Shown: positions 38,495-51,045 of the stretch, piece after piece
Layout of the letters: each line of letters opens with the position of its first letter
How positions within the stretch are numbered: position 1 is the stretch's first letter
NCBI GenBank assembly: GCA_033439265.1
Contig: JAVTVX010000002.1
Coordinates: forward strand, 816,001 to 880,000
DNA: 64,000 bases
Direction of reading: 5' to 3'
Source of the DNA: Dillenia suffruticosa
Lineage: Eukaryota; Streptophyta; Magnoliopsida; Dilleniales; Dilleniaceae
Translations under genes and position numbers: made by a program
The notes under the pieces: model-generated
What the model was told of the DNA's origin: nothing
Database searches by the model: none
Seen by the model: the letters and a program-made list of their open reading frames with translations, nothing else

Positions 38495-40863
38495 AAAAGT
38501 CTCAGAAAGGCTTCTCCTCATCCGCACATCTTTTGCATAGTTTTTCTCCATAACCGTGTATACTAGTCTCCTGTGACTATAGAACGGAATGGTGGACTGA
38601 ACCTCATGGTCAAACCTGTGAACCAGCAGCCCAGACCCCAGAGAGAGAGAGAGGTGTATCTTAGTATCATGTGTAATATTTTGCTACAAAATAAATGAGA
38701 TCATCAAATGGGAATAAAGCCGGGTTTTGAACTAACAATTGCATCATGCTTGTTATCATGTGCGTCCTAGCAAATTTATGTACCTGACAGCATGAGCGTC
38801 TCCGGTTCCGTTGACCTGGAGCTTTAGGCCCTCAAGGTGTCTCTAGCGCAGACTTGACCTTACAAGTTTAGTACGATCGGTTGGATCTCGAATTTGGTGG
38901 ATCCAGAAAACGACATCGTGCATCTTTCCATGGTAGTATGATCTTTTCCCACGTAGCCTTTTCCGAAGTTTGAATGTAAACGTGATGTGATCGTGATACT
39001 TGTTTGGTGCAAATGATCTTGACTTTGCCTTTTTAGTGTGTAATTATTTTTCAGAGTTTGATTTTTATCCGGAATATTTTCCTTTGCCGATTGAAAGGGT
39101 GGGATGGTAACTTGAATTGTTCTCCCGTTTCAAGTAGGATCTCACGTTCTTCAGATATGTGCATTTTAGAACATAATTATTGCCTTGGGGTAAGCCTATG
39201 ATGACGATTATGGGTGGCAGCTGGGCGAGTTTGCCCGAAATCAAACTGGAACAGATCATGTTGGGCTTACCCAATTTCGATTTCAAAAGGCAAACCGGAG
39301 GAGAGTTTACGATCGGGTAAGTATCTTCAATGGATGGACAATATGCTACGAACGCTGAGAGATCTCATTTGGAGATACTTTTCATCAATATCAGTTTCAA
39401 TTTGCTACGAGAAAGTCCTCTCAATCTCCCCTCCCCCAATAATCTTTCTCCAAGTCCTCTAAACATTTTATAATATGCACCAAAACATGTTTTCGTAAGC
39501 ATTTATTTTCTTGGCACGATCTCGATATGTTCTCGCTTGTTATAGCCTTAGCACTTTCACTTGGTCGCATGTTGGTGGCTATTCTTGATTCAGTTTCAAA
39601 GAATTCTTAATAACAGTGTGAATCCCTTTAGTTATTCCTAAAAATGGAAATCCCATAGGTGGTTTACACATTTGGATGGCTAGCTCCTAAAAAACTTCTA
39701 CCCGATTTCTTTTTCTATATTTATTCCTTGTCCACACCATAGATGAATCCAAGAAAAATGGAACAGGAAACACCCACACATACGACTGGTACTAGGAAAG
39801 AGCAAAATCCAAGAGGAAATTCAGACCTCCATCTTGGACTATATACTCTTACTGAGGACCTTTTTTTTAATTAAAAAAAAAAAGAAACAAAAATGAGATT
39901 GAGAATTGGCAACCTTCACTTGGCATTTGAATAATCACATTGCCTAAACCAGCGTGGAGGTTTGAAGCAAATAACAGTCACCTTATCTCCTTTTTCTGTT
40001 TCTCAATTGGGACCGTCTTGCTTGACTTTTCAAAGACTTATGCAACTTGAATATACGAGAAACGTTCGAGTTTTGACCCATTGCATCTCTCCTCTATTCT
40101 TCGGTAGAAGTCAAATTCTCTCTCTCTCTCTCTCTTTCTCTCAGATTTTGATTGCGTCAACAGAGAATTTGAGGTGAGTTTTCTGCCTGGGTTTTCTTAA
40201 TTCTTGATTTCTCCGATAGCGGATATTCGCCTATTTAGTCAGAAACAGTGTTTCTGACCGTACATGGTTGTGAATCACATGGACCCAGAATTCGTAGCAG
40301 CTCACCCAGAATTCGTAGCAGCTCAAATTTCTAAAACTTGTTGTGTTTTGGCTTAAAAGGTATGACTTAGTTCGAAATGTTTTTGGGGAACCTTATTTTT
40401 CCTATGTAGTCGAAGAATTTGATGTATTTTTGTCCGGGTTCCAGATCAGAAATAGTTGATTTTTGGCAAATTCTGCCTTTTTCTGATCTCCTTGAGAATG
40501 CACTTCCACGTTGCTTTACCCTCCTCATGGTTTTCTGTTCTCCAAAGTTGAGGATATTTGATATGAAACATTGACCATGCCATTTATTGTCACATACAAT
40601 GTGTGGGTGCAGTGTGTATCCGGTTCTTACCGAGAACATAAGACATACACTCCTTTATTTGTTAATTCCTTGAAGAACATAAAATTAAAAGAATGTTATT
40701 GTTATGATGCTAACAAAGGGTTCTATTCTAAAGGTCCTTAAAATTCATTCTGCGGCATTCCTTATGCTATTGAGGATACTAAAAACATAATTTTGTCATG
40801 ACAGGACTGCAAACCTTAACTTTTGGTGCTACCGAAAAGTTCGGACTGGTTCATCATACAGAC
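38495..40863. other. Spacer between DJ-1 and kinase genes
   Basis: It begins with the DJ-1 3' UTR (GA-rich, AATAAA near 38689). It ends with probable 5' UTR and promoter of the kinase, including a CT tract at about 40119-40141 and a possible leader exon ending at a GTGAGT donor near 40174. A 19-base direct repeat (ACCCAGAATTCGTAGCAGC) occurs at about 40284 and 40305. No other gene was recognised. Confidence 0.5.
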
Positions 40864-43624
40864 ATGAGTTGTTTCTCATTTCTTTTCAGGAAGAAACGTT
40901 CTCAGCCACCCAAGAGTGGTGTTGATATTGAAGGTGTGTAACACCAAATCTCAATGTGCTTTTTTCTTCCTGTTGCCCCTGTGTAGAGACCCATCTTCTA
41001 GCAATCAAGGCCAGCATACAAAATTTTATTTTTACTCTCAAACTGGTATCTTGAACTTTACTTTCTTCTGCACTTGGGCTTTCCAAATTAGAAATGGAAA
41101 TCTTTGGAATTACATTGATTTCTGAACTTTAGAATTTCAAAATTGTTATTTCTCAACATGTTATGGGTGTATGATGCATGGAAAGGCATTTTTGCACAAG
41201 TATCCTCCCAACATACCTTGCAATTTATCCACTTACGGATATGTGTTGTGCATACAAGCTATCTTACGATGAGGTTTCATATGTCACAGAGGTTTCTGGC
41301 ATTCAGAATGCAAAGCTCTTTAGTTACAGAGAATTGCAACTTGCAACTGAAAATTTTAGTCTGGCGAACAAAGTTGGCGAAGGGGGTTTTGGTATTGTAT
41401 ATAAGGTAAAATTGCTCCTGTGATTTTCTTCTTCCAGTATGTTTTTGGTAGCCCCCAAATCAGTTGCTAGTGGTCATTTTGGTCTATGATTAAATCATTA
41501 TAAAAATGGGCAGGGAAGGCTCAAAGATGACACTTTGGCTGCTATAAAGGTACTTTCTGCTCACTCAAGGCAGGGTGCAAAAGAGTTCTTGACGGAATTA
41601 AATGTCATCTCAGAGGTAGAGCATGAAAACCTAGTAAAGTTGTATGGTTGTTGTGTAGAAGGAGATCACAGAATCTTAGTCTACGGCTATCTTGAAAACA
41701 ATAGTCTTGCACAAACTCTTCTAGGTAAGTTAACTTCTTGTTTCTGATTTCTAAGATACGTTTATGCATGCTGTGTTGGGAAATGATTTTGGTTCTTTTT
41801 TAACCTTCTAAGGTGGAAGGCACTGCAGTATCCAGTTTAATTGGGGGACAAGGCGTAAAATTTGTATTGGTGTCGCACGGGGGCTTGCATATCTTCACGA
41901 GGAAGTAAGACCACATATTATTCATAGGGACATCAAAGCAAGCAATATCCTCCTTGATGAGGACCTTACACCGAAAATTGCAGACTTTGGGCTTGCAAAA
42001 CTTGTGCCTCCCAATGCGACACACATCAGTACACGTGTGGCTGGAACAATGTAAGCTTAAACCCTTTGGTTCTATTGTATGAAAAAATGTATCCGATCTT
42101 GGTTATTACAAATGAATAAGCTCCTTCTTTTGAGCAAGAAGTGCCGTTTATTAGCATTGCTAGGAGTTGTCCAGACTAAGTAGTCTTAACTCTGAGTTAA
42201 ATTACACTGCCAACCAACCCAGATGGTCCTAAAAATTTAAATGGTAATCTTTCTAGTGGTCAAACTTTACCTTGATTCTGGGCATAATATTTGAAGACAC
42301 ATAAACAATGATCTTTTTTGAGCAATTTACGGTAGCAATAATCTGCTTAAGTCCACAAAAGATTGGTATATATCTATGTATATGAGTGTTATCTGATATG
42401 GAGGTCTTAACATTCGATGAAACTGGTTGGAAGTTCTGTTGCTACACCACAAATTACCAAATTTGCTATCCTTAATAATCAGGTCTTGCATGGTTTATAG
42501 TTTGTGTGAAGCCCTAAATGCTCATATGCATTTTAGGACAGTTAGGAACTCTCATGCCCTCTCTGATCTGTGGTAGTGTGTGTATGTCCATGCAGAGGTT
42601 ATTTGGCTCCTGAGTATGCACTACAGGGTCGGGTGACAAGGAAGGCGGACATATACGGTTTCGGTATTCTTCTTTTGGAAATTGTTTGCGGGAGATGCAA
42701 CACAAATAAAAAATTACCTCCGGCAGACCAATATCTTCTTGAAACGGTATGCCTTCCTTAATCTCCTGTTCTAGCAATATGTTATTCTTGACCATTGCAC
42801 AGATGCATTATTAACATTTATTGGAGTTGATTCTGAGAAACATTTCTGCACAGACTACCATCTTCAATAGAGTAGCATTACTTTCTTCTTTTGTTCTTAG
42901 TCTGATAACTTCTGCAGTCATTCTAGTTCTAAATAACAGATAGGTTTATTAAAAGATCACTTAAATTTCCCAGTTGACAGAATAAGACATTCTCCTACAA
43001 TCCTTTCCTATCTCTGATTTTTGAAGTTAGGGTAAATTTAAAGTTAAAGCAAGGCAATACTTCAGTTTGCCACCAAACAAATGTGCAGGGGTCATCAAAT
43101 TGATGCCTACATTTTGTTGCCGCGCTTATTACATCTTCAGAGATCGTTTTAACATGTGGTTCCCATAATTAGTCCACACTTGCCTGAAATTTTCTGAAAT
43201 GTCCAAATTCCCGAAAATAGAACATGAAATCTTACTAAAGAACATAAGCATGTAGCAGGTCTGGATAGCATATGAAAGCGGAAAGCTATCGGAGTTGGTG
43301 GACGTGTCAATGGGTGGAGATTTTGATGTTGAGGAGGCTTCCAGATATATGAAGATTGGTCTCCTATGTACCCAAGACTTGCCAAATAATAGACCAAGCA
43401 TGTCTATTATTGTCAAGTTGCTGACCGGAGAGGCAGATGTCGATCAAATGAAGGTATCAAGACCTGGCCTGATTGCTGAACTCATGGGCATAAGAGAGTT
43501 TCGAAAAGATATGTCGAATGATGCTTTATTCACAGAATCATCACCTGAAAATGATACATGCTTGTCATCACAAGAGGCATCATGTGCCACCATGACCTTC
43601 GCATCAATATATGACAGAAGCTGA
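40864..43624 (+). CDS. Receptor-like cytoplasmic Ser/Thr kinase (CRPK1-like)
   Basis: Exons 40864-40933, 41290-41405, 41514-41724, 41813-42050, 42596-42746 and 43259-43624 join in frame to 383 aa. The protein has no signal peptide, ectodomain or membrane segment, so it is a cytoplasmic kinase. The first residues (MSC, then a basic stretch) might allow acylation. Kinase landmarks are complete: Gly loop [10 protein letters not shown] (53-62), Lys74 in AAIKV, catalytic HRD at 170-172 followed by IKASN, DFG at 190-192 and GYLAPEYA. It should therefore be active. The order and exon structure resemble Arabidopsis At1g16670 (cold-responsive protein kinase 1, about 390 aa), which acts in cold signalling; whether this gene shares that role is inference. 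It has no counterpart between DJ1A and MORF8 in the Arabidopsis gene order I recall, so it is probably an insertion here or a loss there. Confidence 0.9.
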
Positions 43625-44140
43625 AAATAGACAGCAAGACCTTGTAAACATGCTGAGATATATTCAGAGACATCCACTTCATTTGCAAGCCTTTGCATGC
43701 TGTAAATTCAATATCTCCCAAAGAAAAAGTAGTTGGGGATGGCACCTGATTAGTTGTTTGGTAGGCAATGCCCTGTCGGAATATAACCCCTTAAGAGTGG
43801 ATAAGTGAGTGGTAGAGTTGTTATACTGTTTGATTTTGAAATAGTAAATATATACCATAGTTTGCCCCCTTTTTTTTACTTTCTTTGCACATGGTTTTCT
43901 GTTTTCGTCATGACCATGAGATACATCTATTAGGCAGTGTTTAGGGAAAACATATTTAAAAGAAGAAAAGGATATTATTTGGTTCCATATGAGGCTTGGA
44001 TTGGAATCCAAAATCCTTAATATCCTTATTTGAACCATGGTTCCCGAATTTGGGGATCACTCAAAAACATGATATAGGGGTCTGAAACCAAAACAATATA
44101 ACAGAGAAATTTTTTAGATTAAGTTTCCCACGAGGACTCT
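43625..44140. other. 3' flank of kinase and spacer
   Basis: Presumably kinase 3' UTR followed by anonymous DNA up to the ABCG fragment. No features seen beyond a poly-T run near 43869. Confidence 0.5.
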
Positions 44141-44600
44141 AAAATAAAGCAGAGCAACTGCAGGATCATGTACTAATTCAACTCCAATTGATACCCTTCT
44201 TTTTTCTCCTCCTGAAATACCTTGATTTGATCCTTCACTAATCCTCGAGCAGGCAACATGATCCAATCCAAGCTCTTTCATAAGTTCTCTCACTCTGCAG
44301 ACAACCTCCTTGGTCCCTCCATGCAATCTAAGTTGTGTGCACCATACAAAGTGTTTCCTCAACTGTGAGCAAAGGAAATAGAGCATCATCTTGTGTAACA
44401 TAACCTGAAATTCTCCGAAAACTTCTTGTGTCAATTGGCTTGTCATTGACCAAAACTTCGCCCCAGATCTCACTTGTTGGTGTTGTTCCTGCAAGCACTT
44501 CAAGCAGTGTGGTTTTGCCAGCCCCACTAGGATCAGCTATTGCTGTGATCTCACTAGGCCTAGCTACACAATTCACATCCTTCAAAATGTACCTTGAATT
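44140..44600 (-). pseudogene. ABCG half-transporter fragment, frameshifted
   Basis: Minus-strand frames encode the N-terminal part of a WBC/ABCG nucleotide-binding domain, resembling Arabidopsis ABCG5/ABCG10. They carry an [20 protein letters not shown] segment, [19 protein letters not shown] (Q-loop region) and the ABC signature [19 protein letters not shown]. The frame changes between the Q-loop region and the signature (near 44335). Walker A reads DPSGAGKTT, with Asp for the usual first Gly. Sequence stops matching right where Walker B should begin (near 44140), and the transmembrane half is absent. These three defects make it a truncated pseudogene. Confidence 0.88.
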
Positions 44601-45344
44601 CTCCTTATTAGTCTCACAACAACATCCCTTCTAAATTCCTCAACTTGGCTCACGAGTTTGTGGCACAAGTTTTTGGCTTCTATTCTGAAGGGAGGGGAAC
44701 TCCGTTTTGAATTGGTCTGTTTACTGTTTCTTTTTGGAAACTGATATTTTTTTTTGGGGGGGGGTGTTTTCTTTGCAAAGTTTTTAAGGAAAAAAACGCA
44801 GATTCAAATTGGTGCTTGCTTCTGATGCTTTTCAGGTGAACTGAAATTTGACTATGTTATATCTTACATGCGTTGGTCTTAGTTGCCTTACCATTTTCCA
44901 CCTCTCTATAATGACAAATTCTGCAGATTTAATTGGAAAAAATTTCGACAATAAGGTTGTATGCTTTTCAAAGTCCATCAGAAATTAATTTTGATGATAA
45001 CTACAGAACAGTTCTAGTTGGCATTGTCCTTGTTTGCTTGAAGTCTTATACTTTCTTGTAATTAAAAGTAAATTTTGGTAAACTTATAGGACCAGTAAAA
45101 CACTTTATCAATATCAAAACAAAAACAGGTATATTCTTTTTCTTTAATTCCCTTTTTTGAGTTTTTCTTTTTCTAGATTCATTTCAAATCTAACTAATTT
45201 CATATGTTAAAAGAATATTATCTACCAAAATAAATAAGTAATTTATTTGATTTAAAAATATTTAACTTTATTTATTTTTTATATTTCCATATTTATAATA
45301 ATAGGTTTTCTATATAAATTAAAACTATTATAATTATTTAATTG
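44601..45344. other. AT-rich spacer
   Basis: It contains a T9/G10 run near 44750 and strongly AT-rich DNA at 45060-45340. No gene or element ends were recognised. Confidence 0.5.
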
Positions 45345-46282
45345 AAACCAAAAGATTATTAAGGTCTAATGTGCTTCTGCATATAATGCTGTTTGCAAGA
45401 TTCAGCATACAAAAGTTCCTTCCTGCAACAGCATTGGTAATATTTCCAAGTCTTATTCTCTTTGGCACAAGATATTGCTTTTGACAATCTTCTGGCAGCC
45501 CAACCAATAAAGGAGCCATGATGGGAAAGAATGTCCTTGATATTTACCGTCAACAATCCCTTCTTCACGTAAGCAGTCATAAAGTTCCAAAAGGCATAAC
45601 TTTATGTATCCTTTGATCCTTTCAAATGAACACAAAACCCACATACTGACTGCCTACTTCCAACCACAACACTCTTCTTGACCCCTTAAAATTGGATCAG
45701 TTTGTTTATCAACTGACTCATCTTGAAGCAAAGTCGGGCGCTTACCCTTTTCATAATAGTTCAATCTATACTTTCTTCACGCTTTCCTGCCTCGATCAAA
45801 CCCAGACAAAATTTTGATTTCTTGATTAAGGATTGAAGCCTCATCCAAATATCCGAATTTTTCAAATTCCACAGTTCACCATTATGTCTTTCCTCAAAAG
45901 GCTCCTTTAAAGAATAATCCAATAATCGAATAGAGAATGCATGCTTGCAGACCTTTACAACCTCCCCAAATCCTGCCCCGACCATCGACGTGTCATACAG
46001 CAATTTCCCCAAGAAATATGCAGCATCAAGCGAGTCAGGCGAGAAAGGAAAGGTTATTCGACCGCACTCAACAGCCTCCTTTACATTACCCACATTCTTA
46101 AACATAAGACCGTACGAGAAATGAACTACACCGGACGTGCCATATCGTGTGCGCAAGTGGTTCATGGTCCTCAAGGCTTCTGTTCTGTCTCCGTGTTTGA
46201 AAATTCTAATTGCATATTTGCACAAATGCAATGCCGGATTGCGAAACTCATCGGGTGATGAATCTGTGGTGAGGGGATTCAT
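45345..46282 (-). pseudogene. UCH-related (DUF627/DUF629) gene remnant
   Basis: The minus strand has a 173-codon frame (46282-45761) with a TPR-like DUF627 pattern (HGDRTEALRTMNHL, then FSPDSLDAAYFLGKLLYD). A second frame (about 45590-45345) matches the start of DUF629, with FWNFMTAYVKKGLL, NIKDILSHHGSF and a CxC..C..H zinc-finger-like end. These domains occur together in large plant proteins related to inactive ubiquitin C-terminal hydrolases (usually over 1000 aa). Between the two frames the sequence continues in a third frame with stops (e.g. after EESID), and nothing follows the finger. The catalytic-like UCH part is absent. It is best read as a decayed 5' fragment, although the first frame alone could still be expressed. 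Confidence 0.75.
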
Positions 46283-47627
46283 TGTGTTAGTAACTCAAGT
46301 CAATCACTTTGTTTTTGAATTAGATTCAATTCAATTTGACAAAGAAGTCATGTAAATTAAAGAATACATGAACCCCACCAAAAATGAACATGAATTATCT
46401 AATACTAATAATGAATGAGGAAAAGGAAGTGAGAATGAAAATATAAATTAGAGCCCCCCCATCCCCAACAATGGTTTCTTGTCTTTCTTTCCAATTTTTG
46501 GTCGCTCTGGTGCAATCTGACCAAGGAAATTCGTCAAACACCATGTATGTTGTATCCCATTAATAAAATTTGATCCCCAAAATTTCGCAATTTGGTCTGC
46601 GTGACACTGCAACATCTCCTTGGAAAACAAGAAAATCTCTCTCTCTCACTTTCTCTGAATATATATATGAGAGAGCACTTTATGTGAGGTTAACCCCAAG
46701 ATTTTGTTTGAGAGTATTTGAGGTGAATCTCACCTAGCAAACGATTAACATGGAGAACTAATGCTTCTCTCCAACAAGAAAATTCGAATTCTCTTTTTCT
46801 ATTTTAAATGATATATGAAAAAGCTTTCAGCTTTCACATACATATTTTACAAACCACCGCTGGAATGAAATTGGCTGCGATGGGGTTTATACTACACTAC
46901 TGTCTCATGCCAACATGGGACAGCAAGACATGGAGTGCGCGCGCGAGAGAGAGAGAGGGGGGGGGGGGGGTTTGTTCCATTATTTCTGGTCATGTATACG
47001 TTTTTTTATTAATTTTTTAATGTGATGAGATAATTTATAATTTTATAGGTATCATAAGTGAGAATTTTCGCTCTTCGTAAGGGAAGAGTTTTTTAGGATT
47101 AATTGAATCGTTAGGGTTTCAAATTTTAAACTAAAAAAGAAAAGTTCAAAATTCCCCATAAAGAGCGTTAGTGCATGAAAATTTAGAGCACTCTAATTCA
47201 TTAAAAAAAAATGTAAAATTTTGTATTTTTTTTGGAGTACCTTAGCATTCTTTGTTGGGAAATACTGATAATTTAAGTAAAATATTACAGACTTGATTCT
47301 AAAGGCCGAGACTGAATTAATATCGATCCTTTTTTTGGATGCATGAGATTTGACCCGATAGCCCGCGGGCCGTGATTGGGTTCCATGGACTCATGATTGG
47401 CCCAGAACAATTTCTGGACTAGGCCAGGCCCAAAAGGAGTGTACACGGTAGAAAATAGGTAGGTAGAAGAGATATTCTACGTATATCTCCCGGGACACGC
47501 TCGGCGTTTCTACATTTCTGAGGGACATTTCTTGGACCTCGACTATAAAATGCCCAAAACCCTCACCCGACTCTCTATCCCTCTCGTCCTTCTCTCTCTC
47601 TTCTCTCTGTGCTAGGGTTTTACGAAA
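46283..47627. other. Intergenic region and MORF8 promoter
   Basis: 46283-47380 has no recognisable gene. It includes a GC/GA/G-run tract (about 46938-46971). 47390-47627 is promoter-like for the gene that starts at 47628: GGCCCA site II elements at about 47399 and 47427, a TATA box near 47544, then CT-rich 5' UTR and a TAGGGTTTTA telo-box-like motif just before the ATG. Confidence 0.6.
47395..47627 (+). promoter_or_regulatory. MORF8 promoter: site II, TATA and telo-box-like motifs
   Basis: Two GGCCCA motifs (about 47399 and 47427), CTATAAAAT at 47543-47551 and GCTAGGGTTTTA at about 47611-47622 lie in the order expected for a plant gene for organellar or translation functions. Site II plus telo-box pairing is common in nuclear genes for mitochondrial proteins (established knowledge). 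Inferred from motifs only. Confidence 0.55.
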
Positions 47628-50600
47628 ATGGCGACGAAGTTTCTTTCTCGAGTCTCTCTTTTGTCTAAACAACCGTCACTCTCCTCTCTTCTCCTTTCTC
47701 GTTCCTCAATATCCACTCTCTCTCTCCCCTCACCCTCATCTTCTCTCTCTCTCTTCCGTCTCCGTCCTCTCGTCTCCATCACTTCACACCTTCGTCAAAC
47801 CAGTCCTCTCTCCTTCACTGTTCGAAGCTTCGCGACTCGTCAGACATCGTCTTCGCTCAATGACCCGAACCCTAACTGGTCGAATCGTCCACCCAAGGAG
47901 ACAATTTTGCTCGACGGATGTGACTTTGAACACTGGCTTGTCGTCGTGGAAAAACCTGAAGGTGAACCCACTCGAGATGAAATCATTGATAGTTATATCA
48001 AAACCCTAGCCAAGGTTGTTGGAAGGTATATACATATTTCGCTCTTATTTCATTACCCCTGTCTTGTGTGTTACTATTTGTATAATCACATACTTGTGCT
48101 TTTATTTATGTCTACCTATTGTAATTAATGGGAAAATGTTCTTTATGGATCCAATCATTGTTTTGTTTTGCTTTGTGGGTATGCTTGCATTTTATTTGTT
48201 AGGGTGTAATTGGGGGTACAATGAGGACCGTAAAGAATTTCACATAGTGTTGACTCTATATCTGAACTTGGGACTACCTATAAAGTCATAACCAAATTGA
48301 CAAAATCTGAGGGTGTTGTAAAGTTAATTAAATTCATCATTTAGATTTAATGAGAAAAGAAATAACACAATAGATTGGATTTTGTGGATTTGGGTCATTG
48401 ACTTGTTTGGTCCTTATAGCATTATTCTTTTCTTTTAGATTTCATAGGCTTTGTTTGGTTTTTCTGATTGTGTTTTTGATGATTAAGGACTGTGATGACT
48501 TTCGCATGGATTAGTTTTTACAATTAAACTTGGACTTGGAGTTATTAGTCTATTGGGCTTTTTTCTGCTAAGCACATCTTCTTATAAAACAATTGAGTTT
48601 ATTTTTTATGCATCTGAAGTTGCTACTAGCTCAAGTAATGACATTTGAGGCTTGGCAACTTCAATATTGAGATGATTTGCTGATGTAGAGCATTATGCAC
48701 ATTCTTGCCCTCTGCATCGAGTTCTATGATCAAGAGAATTACAATGTTTACTTTGTGTCACAACATTAAGTCATGCATTGGCTTTAGATGATGCATCATT
48801 TTTGGTGGGAAATTGAGACTGAATTCTTTTGTTTCTTCATGAAGATGAATGGGACAATCTTCCTAAATGGTGCTAATATGGGGGCTTTCTTTGAACTTCT
48901 GGCACGTTGAGCTAGTTGCCAATGTGAACTCAATTATCTGGGATTTATACTTTTTACTGTACCATAGTCTTGAAAAAGTTGCTTTGAAGATGAAAAATGA
49001 TATCCTATAAGCTTGTTTTGAGGATGGAAAATGATATCCTATAAGCTTATGGAGTGAGAGGTTCAGCACTTGATAATCTTCTTCAACTATGTGTAACAGT
49101 CCACATGTTTGGAGCGTGAGGGGAAAAAGGGGATCTTTTGATGGTTTCTTTACCCATTTGTGGTTTGTTTAGAGAGTGTAAAAAGGAGGATTTTTCATAG
49201 GATAAAAGCCTTAGCTAGATTAATTGATAGTTTGTAAAATCTCTTTATTTTTTGTCTTCCTACTAATCTCTCTTTATACAAATGGGTTGCTGATTTTCTA
49301 AATGCTTTAGTTTTTCTTGTTTGTATCACCCTGTAGCTTTTTGTTTAATGAAATTCTTCTTTTTCCTATACAACAATAAGCATATCCCTCTTTGAGTTGT
49401 CAAGGGCCCAACATATGACTTGGAGAGTTAAGGTAAAGATTAAACATACCTATGACAATTAGGTAGTGTCACAATTGTTCGCTGCATATATGTGTTGAGC
49501 TATGACCATACCACTATTGCTGTATTTGTTTCAGTGAGCTGCTCAGAGCATTATATTGCTGTACTAACGTTAAACTTGATCAGTTTATGATCTAAAATCA
49601 CTTAATTTCTTTGGTGATGATTTTGTTCTGTAAATTTTGTCTAAAGTGAGGAGGAAGCAAGGATGAAGATATATTCAGTTTCAACTAGGCATTATTTTGC
49701 TTTTGGTGCTCTGGTATCTGAAGAACTATCATTAAAGATTAAAGGTACACTAAGTTGTAAGTTGTGTTTTTGTCCCTTTTGAAACTTTCTTTTGACTAGA
49801 AACTCTAATGGTTCGGTCTAAATGGAAACAGAGCTGCCTGGAGTTCGTTGGGTTCTCCCTGATTCTTATTTGGATGTTAAAAATAAAGATTATGGAGGTA
49901 TGAACTTACTTGTTGTCCTGAGTTTCTTGCAATATTAATTTTCTGTAAGATGTTCATGGTCCACTGGGCTTTGCATCAGTTTTATTATTGGCCATTGTTG
50001 AGGTGATTTTCATGCATGTCCATGTCACCGCAGGCATGTGCATCTTTTATTTGAAAATTTAGTGGCCACTAATAAATTTTGAATTTCCATATCCAAGTTC
50101 ATGTGGGGAAGTTTTTATTGGCAACATTAATTCCCCAGGTTGTTTGTTTGACATAATAAAGTTTGCAATGTATTTGTGAGCATGCAAATGATTTGGGTAT
50201 GTCTTTCAATGTGCACTGGCTAATCTGGTGTATTATTTTCACATTCTATAGGGGAACCTTTTATCAATGGTCAAGCTGTTCCCTATGATCCCAAATACCA
50301 TGAGGAGTGGGTGAGAAATAATGCACGAGCTAATGAGAGAAATAGGCGCAATGACAGGCCACGCAACTTTGATCGGTCAAGGAATTTTGAAAGAAGAAGA
50401 GAAATGCAACAGAACCGAGATTTCCAGGGACCACCACAAGGCAACATGGGAGGACCCCCACCAAATAATATGGGAGGACCTGGAGCACCACCTGGTAATA
50501 TTGGCAGAGGACCCTTCACTGGTGGATTGCCTCCAAACACAATGGGAGGAGGACCTGGTGCACAGCCTAGCAATATCGGTGGAGGTCCCAATACGGGTGG

Positions 50601-51045
50601 AATGCCTTCAAACACAATGGGAGGACCTAATATGGGAGGTATGCCCACAAGTCCAATGGCAGGGGGCCCTAACATGGGTGGTGGAATGCCACCAAACAAC
50701 ACCGGTGGAGGTCCCAATATGGGTGGACTGCCTCCAAACACAATGGGAGGAGGACCTAATATGGGAGGTATGCCCACAAGTCCAATGGCAGGGAGCCCTA
50801 ACATGGGTGGTGGAATCCCACCAAACAGTGGGGCGGGTATGCCCAATCAAGGCTGGTCCAACAACATGCCCAATAGAGATTTCCAGGGCAGGCCTGGACC
50901 TAGTGGAGGTGGCATGCCTTACCAAGGGAATCCAACACCCAATTATCCACCCAACTATCAGAATGCCTATCCACCAAATGCCGGAAATGTGCAAGGTGGC
51001 AACCAATACCAGTCAAGGGACATGCCGCCACCTCCAAACTATTAA
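47628..51045 (+). CDS. MORF8: Multiple organellar RNA editing factor 8 (MORF8/RIP1)
   Basis: MORF8/RIP1 interacts with PPR proteins and is needed for C-to-U RNA editing in mitochondria and plastids. Exons 47628-48025, 49647-49744, 49832-49897 and 50252-51045 join in frame to 451 aa. Residues 1 to about 70 are Ser/Leu/Arg-rich with almost no acidic residues, as in a dual organellar presequence. The MORF domain runs from about 85 to 205: [20 protein letters not shown], the [18 protein letters not shown] segment, [14 protein letters not shown] and [20 protein letters not shown]. The C-terminal 220 residues are Asn/Met/Gly/Pro-rich with tandem repeats ([12 protein letters not shown] twice) followed by PNY at the end. 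This tail is longer than in Arabidopsis (about 395 aa total). The first intron is 1.6 kb. Confidence 0.95.
50620..50815 (+). repeat. Coding tandem repeat in the MORF8 tail
   Basis: About 50625-50685 and 50745-50805 are near-identical, encoding [12 protein letters not shown](G/S)PNMGGG. They alternate with PPN(T/N)..GGGPNMGG units, giving a higher-order period of about 120 bp. Length differences between species are expected in such a tract. Confidence 0.8.

Noticed and set aside
43129-43416. Antisense ORFs across the kinase last exon
   Set aside because: Shadow frames of a conserved coding exon, with no similarity to a known family.
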